A stretch of 64,000 nucleotides of DNA from Loxodes magnus (taxonomy: Eukaryota > Ciliophora > Karyorelictea > Loxodida > Loxodidae): positions 1-64,000 of the forward strand of contig CAMPDV010000448.1 of NCBI GenBank assembly GCA_946699065.1, in the 5' to 3' direction. The translations under genes were made by a program, and so were the position numbers. The notes under the pieces are model-generated. The model saw nothing but the letters and a program-made list of their open reading frames with translations. It had not been told where the DNA came from and did not search any database. Shown here in pieces: positions 14,501 through 29,502 of this stretch. Position 1 is the stretch's first letter, and every line of letters begins with the position of its first letter.

Positions 14501-16526
14501 TTACTACCAGAGTGAGTTAACAATGTATGAAAAATAGTTGAGTAATTTTTAAAGTAAAAAAAAAACATTGTTTTTGATATGTTTTGAAGTGAGAAATTAA
14601 AATTTTAATACCAGAGTTAACAATGTATGAAAAATAGTTGATAATTTTTAAAGTAAAAAAAAACATTGTTTTTGATATGTTTTGAAGTGAGAAATTAAAA
14701 TTTTACTACCAGAGTGAGTTAACAATGTATGAAAAATAGTTGAGTAATTTTTAAAGTAAAAAAAAACATTGTTTTTGATATGTTTTGAAGTGAGAAATTA
14801 AAATTTTAATACCAGAGTTAACAATGTATGAAAAATAGTTGAGTAATTTTTAAAGTAAAAAAAAACATTGTTTTTGATATGTTTTGAAGTGAGAAATTAA
14901 AATTTTACTACCAGAGTGAGTTAACAATGTATGAAAAATAGTTGTGTAATTTTTAAAGTAAAAAAAAACATTGTTTTTGATATGTTTTGAAGTGAGAATA
15001 CGAAATTTTAATACCAGAGTTAACAATGTATGAAAAATAGTTGAGTAATTTTTAAAGTAAAAAAAAACATTGTTTTTGATATGTTTTGAAGTGAGAAAAT
15101 AAAATTTTACTACCAGAGTTAACAATGTATGAAAAATAGTTGAGTAATTTTTAAAGTAAAAAAAAAACATTGTTTTTGATATGTTTTGAAGTGAGAATAC
15201 GAAATTTTAATACAAGAGTTAACAATGTATGAAAAATAGTTGAGTAATTTTTAAAGTAAAAAAAAAACATTGTTTTTGATATGTTTTGAAGTGAGAATAC
15301 GAAATTTTAATACCAGAGTTAACAATGTATGAAAAATAGTTGAGTAATTTTTAAAGTAAAAAAAAACATTGTTTTTGATATGTTTTGAAGTGAGAAATTA
15401 AAATTTTAATACCAGAGTTAACAATGTATGAAAAATAGTTGAGTAATTTTTAAAGTAAAAAAAAACATTGTTTTTGATATGTTTTGAAGTGAGAAATTAA
15501 AATTTTACTACCAGAGTGAGTTAACAATGTATGAAAAATAGTTGAGTAATTTTTAAAGTAAAAAAAAACATTGTTTTTGATATGTTTTGAAGTGAGAAAT
15601 TAAAATTTTAATACCAGAGTTAACAATGTATGAAAAATAGTTGAGTAATTTTTAAAGTAAAAAAAAACATTGTTTTTGATATGTTTTGAAGTGAGAAATT
15701 AAAATTTTACTACCAGAGTGAGTTAACAATGTATGAAAAATAGTTGAGTAATTTTTAAAGTAAAAAAAAACATTGTTTTTGATATGTTTTGAAGTGAGAA
15801 ATTAAAATTTTAATACCAGAGTTAACAATGTATGAAAAATAGTTGAGTAATTTTTAAAGTAAAAAAAAAACATTGTTTTTGATATGTTTTGAAGTGAGAA
15901 ATTAAAATTTTACTACCAGAGTGAGTTAACAATGTATGAAAAATAGTTGAGTAATTTTTAAAGTAAAAAAAAACATTGTTTTTGATATGTTTTGAAGTGA
16001 GAAATTAAAATTTTACTACCAGAGTGAGTTGACAATGTATGAAAAATAGTTGAGTAATTTTTAAAGTAAAAAAAAACATTGTTTTTGATATGTTTTGAAG
16101 TGAGAAATTAAAATTTTAATACCAGAGTTAACAATGTATGAAAAATAGTTGAGTAATTTTTAAAGTAAAAAAAAACATTGTTTTTGATATGTTTTGAAGT
16201 GAGAAATTAAAATTTTACTACCAGAGTGAGTTAACAATGTATGAAAAATAGTTGAGTAATTTTTAAAGTAAAAAAAAAACATTGTTTTTGATATGTTTTG
16301 AAGTGAGAAATTAAAATTTTACTACCAGAGTTAACAATGTATGAAAAATAGTTGATAATTTTTAAAGTAAAAAAAAACATTGTTTTTGATATGTTTTGAA
16401 GTGAGAAATTAAAATTTTACTACCAGAGTTAACAATGTATGAAAAATAGTTGTGTAATTTTTAAAGTAAAAAAAACATTGTTTTTGATATGTTTTGAAGT
16501 GAGAATACGAAATTTTAATACCAGAG

Positions 16527-19500
16527 TTAACAATGTATGAAAAATAGTTGTGTAATTTTTAAAGTAAAAAAAACATTGTTTTTGATATGTTTTGAAGTGA
16601 GAATACGAAATTTTAATACCAGAGTTAACAATGTATGAAAAATAGTTGTGTAATTTTTAAAGTAAAAAAAAACATTGTTTTTGATATGTTTTGAAGTGAG
16701 AATACGAAATTTTAATACCAGAGTTAACAATGTATGAAAAATAGTTGTGTAATTTTTAAAGTAAAAAAAACATTGTTTTTGATATGTTTTGAAGTGAGAA
16801 TACGAAATTTTAATACCAGAGTTAACAATGTATGAAAAATAGTTGTGTAATTTTTAAAGTAAAAAAAACATTGTTTTTGATATGTTTTGAAGTGAGAATA
16901 CGAAATTTTAATACAAGAGTTAACAATGTATGAAAAATAGTTGATAATTTTTAAAGTAAAAAAAAACATTGTTTTTGATATGTTTTGAAGTGAGAATACG
17001 AAATTTTAATACCAGAGTTAACAATGTATGAAAAATAGTTGTGTAATTTTTAAAGTAAAAAAAACATTGTTTTTGATATGTTTTGAAGTGAGAATACGAA
17101 ATTTTACTACCAGAGTGAGTTAACAATGTATGAAAAATAGTTGAGTAATTTTTAAAGTAAAAAAAAACATTGTTTTTGATATGTTTTGAAGTGAGAAATT
17201 AAAATTTTAATACCAGAGTTAACAATGTATGAAAAATAGTTGAGTAATTTTTAAAGTAAAAAAAAACATTGTTTTTGATATGTTTTGAAGTGAGAAATTA
17301 AAATTTTACTACCAGAGTGAGTTAACAATGTATGAAAAATAGTTGTGTAATTTTTAAAGTAAAAAAAACATTGTTTTTGATATGTTTTGAAGTGAGAAAT
17401 TAAAATTTTACTACCAGAGTTAACAATGTATGAAAAATAGTTGTGTAATTTTTAAAGTAAAAAAAACATTGTTTTTGATATGTTTTGAAGTGAGAAATTA
17501 AAATTTTACTACCAGAGTGAGTTAACAATGTATGAAAAATAGTTGAGTAATTTTTAAAGTAAAAAAAAACATTGTTTTTGATATGTTTTGAAGTGAGAAA
17601 TTAAAATTTTACTACCAGAGTGAGTTAACAATGTATGAAAAATAGTTGAGTAATTTTTAAAGTAAAAAAAAACATTGTTTTTGATATGTTTTGAAGTGAG
17701 AATACGAAATTTTAATACCAGAGTTAACAATGTATGAAAAATAGTTGTGTAATTTTTAAAGTAAAAAAAACATTGTTTTTGATATGTTTTGAAGTGAGAA
17801 TACGAAATTTTAATACCAGAGTTAACAATGTATGAAAAATAGTTGTGTAATTTTTAAAGTAAAAAAAACATTGTTTTTGATATGTTTTGAAGTGAGAATA
17901 CGAAATTTTAATACCAGAGTTAACAATGTATGAAAAATAGTTGTGTAATTTTTAAAGTAAAAAAAAACATTGTTTTTGATATGTTTTGAAGTGAGAATAC
18001 GAAATTTTAATACCAGAGTTAACAATGTATGAAAAATAGTTGTGTAATTTTTAAAGTAAAAAAAACATTGTTTTTGATATGTTTTGAAGTGAGAATACGA
18101 AATTTTAATACCAGAGTTAACAATGTATGAAAAATAGTTGAGTAATTTTTAAAGTAAAAAAAAACATTGTTTTTGATATGTTTTGAAGTGAGAAATTAAA
18201 ATTTTAATACCAGAGTTAACAATGTATGAAAAATAGTTGAGTAATTTTTAAAGTAAAAAAAAAACATTGTTTTTGATATGTTTTGAAGTGAGAAATTAAA
18301 ATTTTACTACCAGAGTGAGTTAACAATGTATGAAAAATAGTTGAGTAATTTTTAAAGTAAAAAAAAACATTGTTTTTGATATGTTTTGAAGTGAGAAATT
18401 AAAATTTTACTACCAGAGTGAGTTAACAATGTATGAAAAATAGTTGAGTAATTTTTAAAGTAAAAAAAAACATTGTTTTTGATATGTTTTGAAGTGAGAA
18501 TACGAAATTTTAATACCAGAGTTAACAATGTATGAAAAATAGTTGTGTAATTTTTAAAGTAAAAAAAACATTGTTTTTGATATGTTTTGAAGTGAGAATA
18601 CGAAATTTTAATACCAGAGTTAACAATGTATGAAAAATAGTTGTGTAATTTTTAAAGTAAAAAAAACATTGTTTTTGATATGTTTTGAAGTGAGAATACG
18701 AAATTTTAATACCAGAGTTAACAATGTATGAAAAATAGTTGTGTAATTTTTAAAGTAAAAAAAAACATTGTTTTTGATATGTTTTGAAGTGAGAATACGA
18801 AATTTTAATACCAGAGTTAACAATGTATGAAAAATAGTTGTGTAATTTTTAAAGTAAAAAAAACATTGTTTTTGATATGTTTTGAAGTGAGAATACGAAA
18901 TTTTAATACCAGAGTTAACAATGTATGAAAAATAGTTGTGTAATTTTTAAAGTAAAAAAAACATTGTTTTTGATATGTTTTGAAGTGAGAATACGAAATT
19001 TTAATACCAGAGTTAACAATGTATGAAAAATAGTTGTGTAATTTTTAAAGTAAAAAAAAACATTGTTTTTGATATGTTTTGAAGTGAGAATACGAAATTT
19101 TAATACCAGAGTTAACAATGTATGAAAAATAGTTGTGTAATTTTTAAAGTAAAAAAAACATTGTTTTTGATATGTTTTGAAGTGAGAATACGAAATTTTA
19201 ATACCAGAGTTAACAATGTATGAAAAATAGTTGTGTAATTTTTAAAGTAAAAAAAACATTGTTTTTGATATGTTTTGAAGTGAGAATACGAAATTTTAAT
19301 ACAAGAGTTAACAATGTATGAAAAATAGTTGATAATTTTTAAAGTAAAAAAAAACATTGTTTTTGATATGTTTTGAAGTGAGAAATTAAAATTTTAATAC
19401 CAGAGTTAACAATGTATGAAAAATAGTTGAGTAATTTTTAAAGTAAAAAAAAACATTGTTTTTGATATGTTTTGAAGTGAGAAAATAAAATTTTACTACC

Positions 19501-22500
19501 AGAGTTAACAATGTATGAAAAATAGTTGAGTAATTTTTAAAGTAAAAAAAAAACATTGTTTTTGATATGTTTTGAAGTGAGAAATTAAAATTTTACTACC
19601 AGAGTGAGTTAACAATGTATGAAAAATAGTTGAGTAATTTTTAAAGTAAAAAAAAACATTGTTTTTGATATGTTTTGAAGTGAGAAAATAAAATTTTAAT
19701 ACCAGAGTTAACAATGTATGAAAAATAGTTGAGTAATTTTTAAAGTAAAAAAAAAACATTGTTTTTGATATGTTTTGAAGTGAGAAATTAAAATTTTACT
19801 ACCAGAGTGAGTTAACAATGTATGAAAAATAGTTGAGTAATTTTTAAAGTAAAAAAAAACATTGTTTTTGATATGTTTTGAAGTGAGAAATTAAAATTTT
19901 AATACCAGAGTTAACAATGTATGAAAAATAGTTGAGTAATTTTTAAAGTAAAAAAAAACATTGTTTTTGATATTTTTTGAAGTGAGAATACGAAATTTTA
20001 ATACCAGAGTTAACAATGTATGAAAAATAGTTGTGTAATTTTTAAAGTAAAAAAAACATTGTTTTTGATATGTTTTGAAGTGAGAATACGAAATTTTAAT
20101 ACCAGAGTTAACAATGTATGAAAAATAGTTGTGTAATTTTTAAAGTAAAAAAAACATTGTTTTTGATATGTTTTGAAGTGAGAATACGAAATTTTAATAC
20201 CAGAGTTAACAATGTATGAAAAATAGTTGTGTAATTTTTAAAGTAAAAAAAAACATTGTTTTTGATATGTTTTGAAGTGAGAATACGAAATTTTAATACC
20301 AGAGTTAACAATGTATGAAAAATAGTTGTGTAATTTTTAAAGTAAAAAAAACATTGTTTTTGATATGTTTTGAAGTGAGAATACGAAATTTTAATACCAG
20401 AGTTAACAATGTATGAAAAATAGTTGATAATTTTTAAAGTAAAAAAAAACATTGTTTTTGATATGTTTTGAAGTGAGAAATTAAAATTTTACTACCAGAG
20501 TTAACAATGTATGAAAAATAGTTGAGTAATTTTTAAAGTAAAAAAAACATTGTTTTTGATATGTTTTGAAGTGAGAATACGAAATTTTAATACCAGAGTT
20601 AACAATGTATGAAAAATAGTTGTGTAATTTTTAAAGTAAAAAAAACATTGTTTTTGATATGTTTTGAAGTGAGAATACGAAATTTTAATACAAGAGTTAA
20701 CAATGTATGAAAAATAGTTGATAATTTTTAAAGTAAAAAAAAACATTGTTTTTGATATGTTTTGAAGTGAGAATACGAAATTTTAATACCAGAGTTAACA
20801 ATGTATGAAAAATAGTTGTGTAATTTTTAAAGTAAAAAAAACATTGTTTTTGATATGTTTTGAAGTGAGAATACGAAATTTTAATACCAGAGTTAACAAT
20901 GTATGAAAAATAGTTGTGTAATTTTTAAAGTAAAAAAAACATTGTTTTTGATATGTTTTGAAGTGAGAATACGAAATTTTAATACCAGAGTTAACAATGT
21001 ATGAAAAATAGTTGTGTAATTTTTAAAGTAAAAAAAAACATTGTTTTTGATATGTTTTGAAGTGAGAATACGAAATTTTAATACCAGAGTTAACAATGTA
21101 TGAAAAATAGTTGTGTAATTTTTAAAGTAAAAAAAACATTGTTTTTGATATGTTTTGAAGTGAGAATACGAAATTTTAATACCAGAGTTAACAATGTATG
21201 AAAAATAGTTGTGTAATTTTTAAAGTAAAAAAAACATTGTTTTTGATATGTTTTGAAGTGAGAATACGAAATTTTAATACAAGAGTTAACAATGTATGAA
21301 AAATAGTTGATAATTTTTAAAGTAAAAAAAAACATTGTTTTTGATATGTTTTGAAGTGAGAATACGAAATTTTAATACCAGAGTTAACAATGTATGAAAA
21401 ATAGTTGTGTAATTTTTAAAGTAAAAAAAACATTGTTTTTGATATGTTTTGAAGTGAGAAATTAAAATTTTAATACCAGAGTTAACAATGTATGAAAAAT
21501 AGTTGAGTAATTTTTAAAGTAAAAAAAAACATTGTTTTTGATATGTTTTGAAGTGAGAAATTAAAATTTTACTACCAGAGTGAGTTAACAATGTATGAAA
21601 AATAGTTGTGTAATTTTTAAAGTAAAAAAAAACATTGTTTTTGATATGTTTTGAAGTGAGAAATTAAAATTTTACTACCAGAGTGAGTTAACAATGTATG
21701 AAAAATAGTTGAGTAATTTTTAAAGTAAAAAAAAACATTGTTTTTGATATGTTTTGAAGTGAGAAATTAAAATTTTACTACCAGAGTGAGTTAACAATGT
21801 ATGAAAAATAGTTGAGTAATTTTTAAAGTAAAAAAAAACATTGTTTTTGATATGTTTTGAAGTGAGAAATTAAAATTTTAATACCAGAGTTAACAATGTA
21901 TGAAAAATAGTTGAGTAATTTTTAAAGTAAAAAAAAACATTGTTTTTGATATGTTTTGAAGTGAGAATACGAAATTTTACTACCAGAGTGAGTTAACAAT
22001 GTATGAAAAATAGTTGAGTAATTTTTAAAGTAAAAAAAAACATTGTTTTTGATATGTTTTGAAGTGAGAATACGAAATTTTAATACCAGAGTTAACAATG
22101 TATGAAAAATAGTTGTGTAATTTTTAAAGTAAAAAAAAACATTGTTTTTGATATGTTTTGAAGTGAGAATACGAAATTTTAATACCAGAGTTAACAATGT
22201 ATGAAAAATAGTTGTGTAATTTTTAAAGTAAAAAAAACATTGTTTTTGATATGTTTTGAAGTGAGAATACGAAATTTTAATACAAGAGTTAACAATGTAT
22301 GAAAAATAGTTGATAATTTTTAAAGTAAAAAAAAACATTGTTTTTGATATGTTTTGAAGTGAGAATACGAAATTTTAATACCAGAGTTAACAATGTATGA
22401 AAAATAGTTGTGTAATTTTTAAAGTAAAAAAAACATTGTTTTTGATATGTTTTGAAGTGAGAAATTAAAATTTTAATACCAGAGTTAACAATGTATGAAA

Positions 22501-25500
22501 AATAGTTGAGTAATTTTTAAAGTAAAAAAAAACATTGTTTTTGATATGTTTTGAAGTGAGAAAATAAAATTTTACTACCAGAGTTAACAATGTATGAAAA
22601 ATAGTTGAGTAATTTTTAAAGTAAAAAAAAAACATTGTTTTTGATATGTTTTGAAGTGAGAAATTAAAATTTTACTACCAGAGTGAGTTAACAATGTATG
22701 AAAAATAGTTGAGTAATTTTTAAAGTAAAAAAAAACATTGTTTTTGATATGTTTTGAAGTGAGAAATTAAAATTTTAATACCAGAGTTAACAATGTATGA
22801 AAAATAGTTGTGTAATTTTTAAAGTAAAAAAAACATTGTTTTTGATATGTTTTGAAGTGAGAAATTAAAATTTTACTACCAGAGTGAGTTAACAATGTAT
22901 GAAAAATAGTTGAGTAATTTTTAAAGTAAAAAAAAACATTGTTTTTGATATGTTTTGAAGTGAGAAATTAAAATTTTACTACCAGAGTGAGTTAACAATG
23001 TATGAAAAATAGTTGAGTAATTTTTAAAGTAAAAAAAAACATTGTTTTTGATATGTTTTGAAGTGAGAAATTAAAATTTTAATACCAGAGTGAGTTAACA
23101 ATGTATGAAAAATAGTTGTGTAATTTTTAAAGTAAAAAAAAGCATTGTTTTTGATATGTTTTGAAGTGAGAATACGAAATTTTAATACCAGAGTTAACAA
23201 TGTATGAAAAATAGTTGTGTAATTTTTAAAGTAAAAAAAACATTGTTTTTGATATGTTTTGAAGTGAGAATACGAAATTTTAATACCAGAGTTAACAATG
23301 TATGAAAAATAGTTTTGTAATTTTTAAAGTAAAAAAAAGCATTGTTTTATAAGAATTAGAAGTGAGAATACGAAATGTTAATACCAGAGTTAACAATGTA
23401 TGAAAAATAGTTGTGTAATTTTTAAAGTAAAAAAAACATTGTTTTTGATATGTTTTGAAGTGAGAATACGAAATTTTAATACCAGAGTTAACAATGTATG
23501 AAAAATAGTTGTGTAATTTTTAAAGTAAAAAAAACATTGTTTTTGATATGTTTTGAAGTGAGAATACGAAATTTTAATACCAGAGTTAACAATGTATGAA
23601 AAATAGTTGTGTAATTTTTAAAGTAAAAAAAACATTGTTTTTGATATGTTTTGAAGTGAGAAATTAAAATTTTACTACCAGAGTTAACAATGTATGAAAA
23701 ATAGTTGAGTAATTTTTAAAGTAAAAAAAACATTGTTTTTGATATGTTTTGAAGTGAGAATACGAAATTTTAATACAAGAGTTAACAATGTATGAAAAAT
23801 AGTTTTGTAATTTTTAAAGTAAAAAAAAGCATTGTTTTATAAGAATTAGAAGTGAGAATACGAAATGTTAATACCAGAGTTAACAATGTATGAAAAATAG
23901 TTGTGTAATTTTTAAAGTAAAAAAAACATTGTTTTTGATATGTTTTGAAGTGAGAATACGAAATTTTAATACCAGAGTTAACAATGTATGAAAAATAGTT
24001 GTGTAATTTTTAAAGTAAAAAAAACATTGTTTTTGATATGTTTTGAAGTGAGAATACGAAATTTTACTACCAGAGTGAGTTAACAATGTATGAAAAATAG
24101 TTGTGTAATTTTTAAAGTAAAAAAAACATTGTTTTTGATATGTTTTGAAGTGAGAATACGAAATTTTAATACCAGAGTTAACAATGTATGAAAAATAGTT
24201 TTGTAATTTTTAAAGTAAAAAAAAGCATTGTTTTATAAGAATTAGAAGTGAGAATACGAAATGTTAATACCAGAGTTAACAATGTATGAAAAATAGTTGT
24301 GTAATTTTTAAAGTAAAAAAAACATTGTTTTTGATATGTTTTGAAGTGAGAATACGAAATTTTAATACCAGAGTTAACAATGTATGAAAAATAGTTGTGT
24401 AATTTTTAAAGTAAAAAAAACATTGTTTTTGATATGTTTTGAAGTGAGAATACGAAATTTTAATACAAGAGTTAACAATGTATGAAAAATAGTTGATAAT
24501 TTTTAAAGTAAAAAAAAACATTGTTTTTGATATGTTTTGAAGTGAGAAATTAAAATTTTACTACCAGAGTTAACAATGTATGAAAAATAGTTGTGTAATT
24601 TTTAAAGTAAAAAAAACATTGTTTTTGATATGTTTTGAAGTGAGAAATTAAAATTTTACTACCAGAGTTAACAATGTATGAAAAATAGTTGTGTAATTTT
24701 TAAAGTAAAAAAAACATTGTTTTTGATATGTTTTGAAGTGAGAAATTAAAATTTTAATACCAGAGTTAACAATGTATGAAAAATAGTTGAGTAATTTTTA
24801 AAGTAAAAAAAAACATTGTTTTTGATATGTTTTGAAGTGAGAAAATAAAATTTTACTACCAGAGTTAACAATGTATGAAAAATAGTTGAGTAATTTTTAA
24901 AGTAAAAAAAAAACATTGTTTTTGATATGTTTTGAAGTGAGAAATTAAAATTTTACTACCAGAGTGAGTTAACAATGTATGAAAAATAGTTGAGTAATTT
25001 TTAAAGTAAAAAAAAACATTGTTTTTGATATGTTTTGAAGTGAGAAATTAAAATTTTAATACCAGAGTTAACAATGTATGAAAAATAGTTGAGTAATTTT
25101 TAAAGTAAAAAAAAACATTGTTTTTGATATGTTTTGAAGTGAGAATACGAAATTTTACTACCAGAGTGAGTTAACAATGTATGAAAAATAGTTGAGTAAT
25201 TTTTAAAGTAAAAAAAAACATTGTTTTTGATATGTTTTGAAGTGAGAATACGAAATTTTAATACCAGAGTTAACAATGTATGAAAAATAGTTGTGTAATT
25301 TTTAAAGTAAAAAAAACATTGTTTTTGATATGTTTTGAAGTGAGAATACGAAATTTTAATACCAGAGTTAACAATGTATGAAAAATAGTTGTGTAATTTT
25401 TAAAGTAAAAAAAAACATTGTTTTTGATATGTTTTGAAGTGAGAATACGAAATTTTAATACCAGAGTTAACAATGTATGAAAAATAGTTGTGTAATTTTT

Positions 25501-28500
25501 AAAGTAAAAAAAACATTGTTTTTGATATGTTTTGAAGTGAGAATACGAAATTTTAATACCAGAGTTAACAATGTATGAAAAATAGTTGTGTAATTTTTAA
25601 AGTAAAAAAAACATTGTTTTTGATATGTTTTGAAGTGAGAATACGAAATTTTAATACAAGAGTTAACAATGTATGAAAAATAGTTGATAATTTTTAAAGT
25701 AAAAAAAAACATTGTTTTTGATATGTTTTGAAGTGAGAATACGAAATTTTAATACCAGAGTTAACAATGTATGAAAAATAGTTGTGTAATTTTTAAAGTA
25801 AAAAAAACATTGTTTTTGATATGTTTTGAAGTGAGAAATTAAAATTTTAATACCAGAGTTAACAATGTATGAAAAATAGTTGAGTAATTTTTAAAGTAAA
25901 AAAAAACATTGTTTTTGATATGTTTTGAAGTGAGAAAATAAAATTTTACTACCAGAGTTAACAATGTATGAAAAATAGTTGAGTAATTTTTAAAGTAAAA
26001 AAAAAACATTGTTTTTGATATGTTTTGAAGTGAGAAATTAAAATTTTACTACCAGAGTGAGTTAACAATGTATGAAAAATAGTTGAGTAATTTTTAAAGT
26101 AAAAAAAAACATTGTTTTTGATATGTTTTGAAGTGAGAAATTAAAATTTTAATACCAGAGTTAACAATGTATGAAAAATAGTTGAGTAATTTTTAAAGTA
26201 AAAAAAAACATTGTTTTTGATATGTTTTGAAGTGAGAAATTAAAATTTTACTACCAGAGTGAGTTAACAATGTATGAAAAATAGTTGAGTAATTTTTAAA
26301 GTAAAAAAAAACATTGTTTTTGATATGTTTTGAAGTGAGAAATTAAAATTTTACTACCAGAGTGAGTTAACAATGTATGAAAAATAGTTGAGTAATTTTT
26401 AAAGTAAAAAAAAACATTGTTTTTGATATGTTTTGAAGTGAGAAATTAAAATTTTACAACCAGAGTGAGTTAACAATGTATGAAAAATAGTTGAGTAATT
26501 TTTAAAGTAAAAAAAAACATTGTTTTTGATATGTTTTGAAGTGAGAATACGAAATTTTAATACCAGAGTTAACAATGTATGAAAAATAGTTGTGTAATTT
26601 TTAAAGTAAAAAAAACATTGTTTTTGATATGTTTTGAAGTGAGAATACGAAATTTTAATACCAGAGTTAACAATGTATGAAAAATAGTTGTGTAATTTTT
26701 AAAGTAAAAAAAAACATTGTTTTTGATATGTTTTGAAGTGAGAAATTAAAATTTTACTACCAGAGTGAGTTAACAATGTATGAAAAATAGTTGAGTAATT
26801 TTTAAAGTAAAAAAAAACATTGTTTTTGATATGTTTTGAAGTGAGAATACGAAATTTTACTACCAGAGTGAGTTAACAATGTATGAAAAATAGTTGAGTA
26901 ATTTTTAAAGTAAAAAAAAACATTGTTTTTGATATGTTTTGAAGTGAGAATACGAAATTTTAATACCAGAGTTAACAATGTATGAAAAATAGTTGTGTAA
27001 TTTTTAAAGTAAAAAAAACATTGTTTTTGATATGTTTTGAAGTGAGAATACGAAATTTTAATACCAGAGTTAACAATGTATGAAAAATAGTTGTGTAATT
27101 TTTAAAGTAAAAAAAAACATTGTTTTTGATATGTTTTGAAGTGAGAATACGAAATTTTAATACCAGAGTTAACAATGTATGAAAAATAGTTGTGTAATTT
27201 TTAAAGTAAAAAAAACATTGTTTTTGATATGTTTTGAAGTGAGAATACGAAATTTTAATACCAGAGTTAACAATGTATGAAAAATAGTTGTGTAATTTTT
27301 AAAGTAAAAAAAACATTGTTTTTGATATGTTTTGAAGTGAGAATACGAAATTTTAATACAAGAGTTAACAATGTATGAAAAATAGTTGATAATTTTTAAA
27401 GTAAAAAAAAACATTGTTTTTGATATGTTTTGAAGTGAGAATACGAAATTTTAATACCAGAGTTAACAATGTATGAAAAATAGTTGTGTAATTTTTAAAG
27501 TAAAAAAAACATTGTTTTTGATATGTTTTGAAGTGAGAAATTAAAATTTTAATACCAGAGTTAACAATGTATGAAAAATAGTTGAGTAATTTTTAAAGTA
27601 AAAAAAAACATTGTTTTTGATATGTTTTGAAGTGAGAAAATAAAATTTTACTACCAGAGTTAACAATGTATGAAAAATAGTTGAGTAATTTTTAAAGTAA
27701 AAAAAAACATTGTTTTTGATATGTTTTGAAGTGAGAATACGAAATTTTAATACCAGAGTTAACAATGTATGAAAAATAGTTGTGTAATTTTTAAAGTAAA
27801 AAAAACATTGTTTTTGATATGTTTTGAAGTGAGAAATTAAAATTTTACTACCAGAGTGAGTTAACAATGTATGAAAAATAGTTGAGTAATTTTTAAAGTA
27901 AAAAAAAACATTGTTTTTGATATGTTTTGAAGTGAGAATACGAAATTTTAATACCAGAGTTAACAATGTATGAAAAATAGTTGTGTAATTTTTAAAGTAA
28001 AAAAAACATTGTTTTTGATATGTTTTGAAGTGAGAATACGAAATTTTAATACCAGAGTTAACAATGTATGAAAAATAGTTGTGTAATTTTTAAAGTAAAA
28101 AAAAGCATTGTTTTTGATATGTTTTGAAGTGAGAATACGAAATTTTAATACCAGAGTTAACAATGTATGAAAAATAGTTGTGTAATTTTTAAAGTAAAAA
28201 AAACATTGTTTTTGATATGTTTTGAAGTGAGAATACGAAATTTTAATACCAGAGTTAACAATGTATGAAAAATAGTTTTGTAATTTTTAAAGTAAAAAAA
28301 AGCATTGTTTTATAAGAATTAGAAGTGAGAATACGAAATGTTAATACCAGAGTTAACAATGTATGAAAAATAGTTGTGTAATTTTTAAAGTAAAAAAAAC
28401 ATTGTTTTTGATATGTTTTGAAGTGAGAATACGAAATTTTAATACCAGAGTTAACAATGTATGAAAAATAGTTGTGTAATTTTTAAAGTAAAAAAAACAT

Positions 28501-29502
28501 TGTTTTTGATATGTTTTGAAGTGAGAATACGAAATTTTAATACCAGAGTTAACAATGTATGAAAAATAGTTGTGTAATTTTTAAAGTAAAAAAAACATTG
28601 TTTTTGATATGTTTTGAAGTGAGAAATTAAAATTTTACTACCAGAGTGAGTTAACAATGTATGAAAAATAGTTGAGTAATTTTTAAAGTAAAAAAAAAAC
28701 ATTGTTTTTGATATGTTTTGAAGTGAGAAATTAAAATTTTACAACCAGAGTGAGTTAACAATGTATGAAAAATAGTTGAGTAATTTTTAAAGTAAAAAAA
28801 AACATTGTTTTTGATATGTTTTGAAGTGAGAAATTAAAATTTTACTACCAGAGTGAGTTAACAATGTATGAAAAATAGTTGAGTAATTTTTAAAGTAAAA
28901 AAAAACATTGTTTTTGATATGTTTTGAAGTGAGAATACGAAATTTTACTACCAGAGTGAGTTAACAATGTATGAAAAATAGTTGAGTAATTTTTAAAGTA
29001 AAAAAAAACATTGTTTTTGATATGTTTTGAAGTGAGAATACGAAATTTTAATACCAGAGTTAACAATGTATGAAAAATAGTTGTGTAATTTTTAAAGTAA
29101 AAAAAACATTGTTTTTGATATGTTTTGAAGTGAGAATACGAAATTTTAATACCAGAGTTAACAATGTATGAAAAATAGTTGTGTAATTTTTAAAGTAAAA
29201 AAAAACATTGTTTTTGATATGTTTTGAAGTGAGAATACGAAATTTTAATACCAGAGTTAACAATGTATGAAAAATAGTTGTGTAATTTTTAAAGTAAAAA
29301 AAACATTGTTTTTGATATGTTTTGAAGTGAGAATACGAAATTTTAATACCAGAGTTAACAATGTATGAAAAATAGTTGTGTAATTTTTAAAGTAAAAAAA
29401 ACATTGTTTTTGATATGTTTTGAAGTGAGAATACGAAATTTTAATACAAGAGTTAACAATGTATGAAAAATAGTTGATAATTTTTAAAGTAAAAAAAAAC
29501 AT
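16527..29502 (-). repeat. Higher-order repeat zone of the satellite
   Basis: A two-part block, a run of TGTAAT type B monomers followed by a unit with ATACAAGAGTTAAC and then ATAGTTGATAAT, recurs with internally identical spacing (197 bp between its two landmarks). The copies start at about 16527, 18915, 20893, 25270, 26972 and 29060. Intervals of 2388, 1978, 4377, 1702 and 2088 bp are each close to whole numbers of monomers. The blocks interleave with type A runs, so amplification by unequal exchange of multi-monomer segments is the simplest reading. Confidence 0.75.
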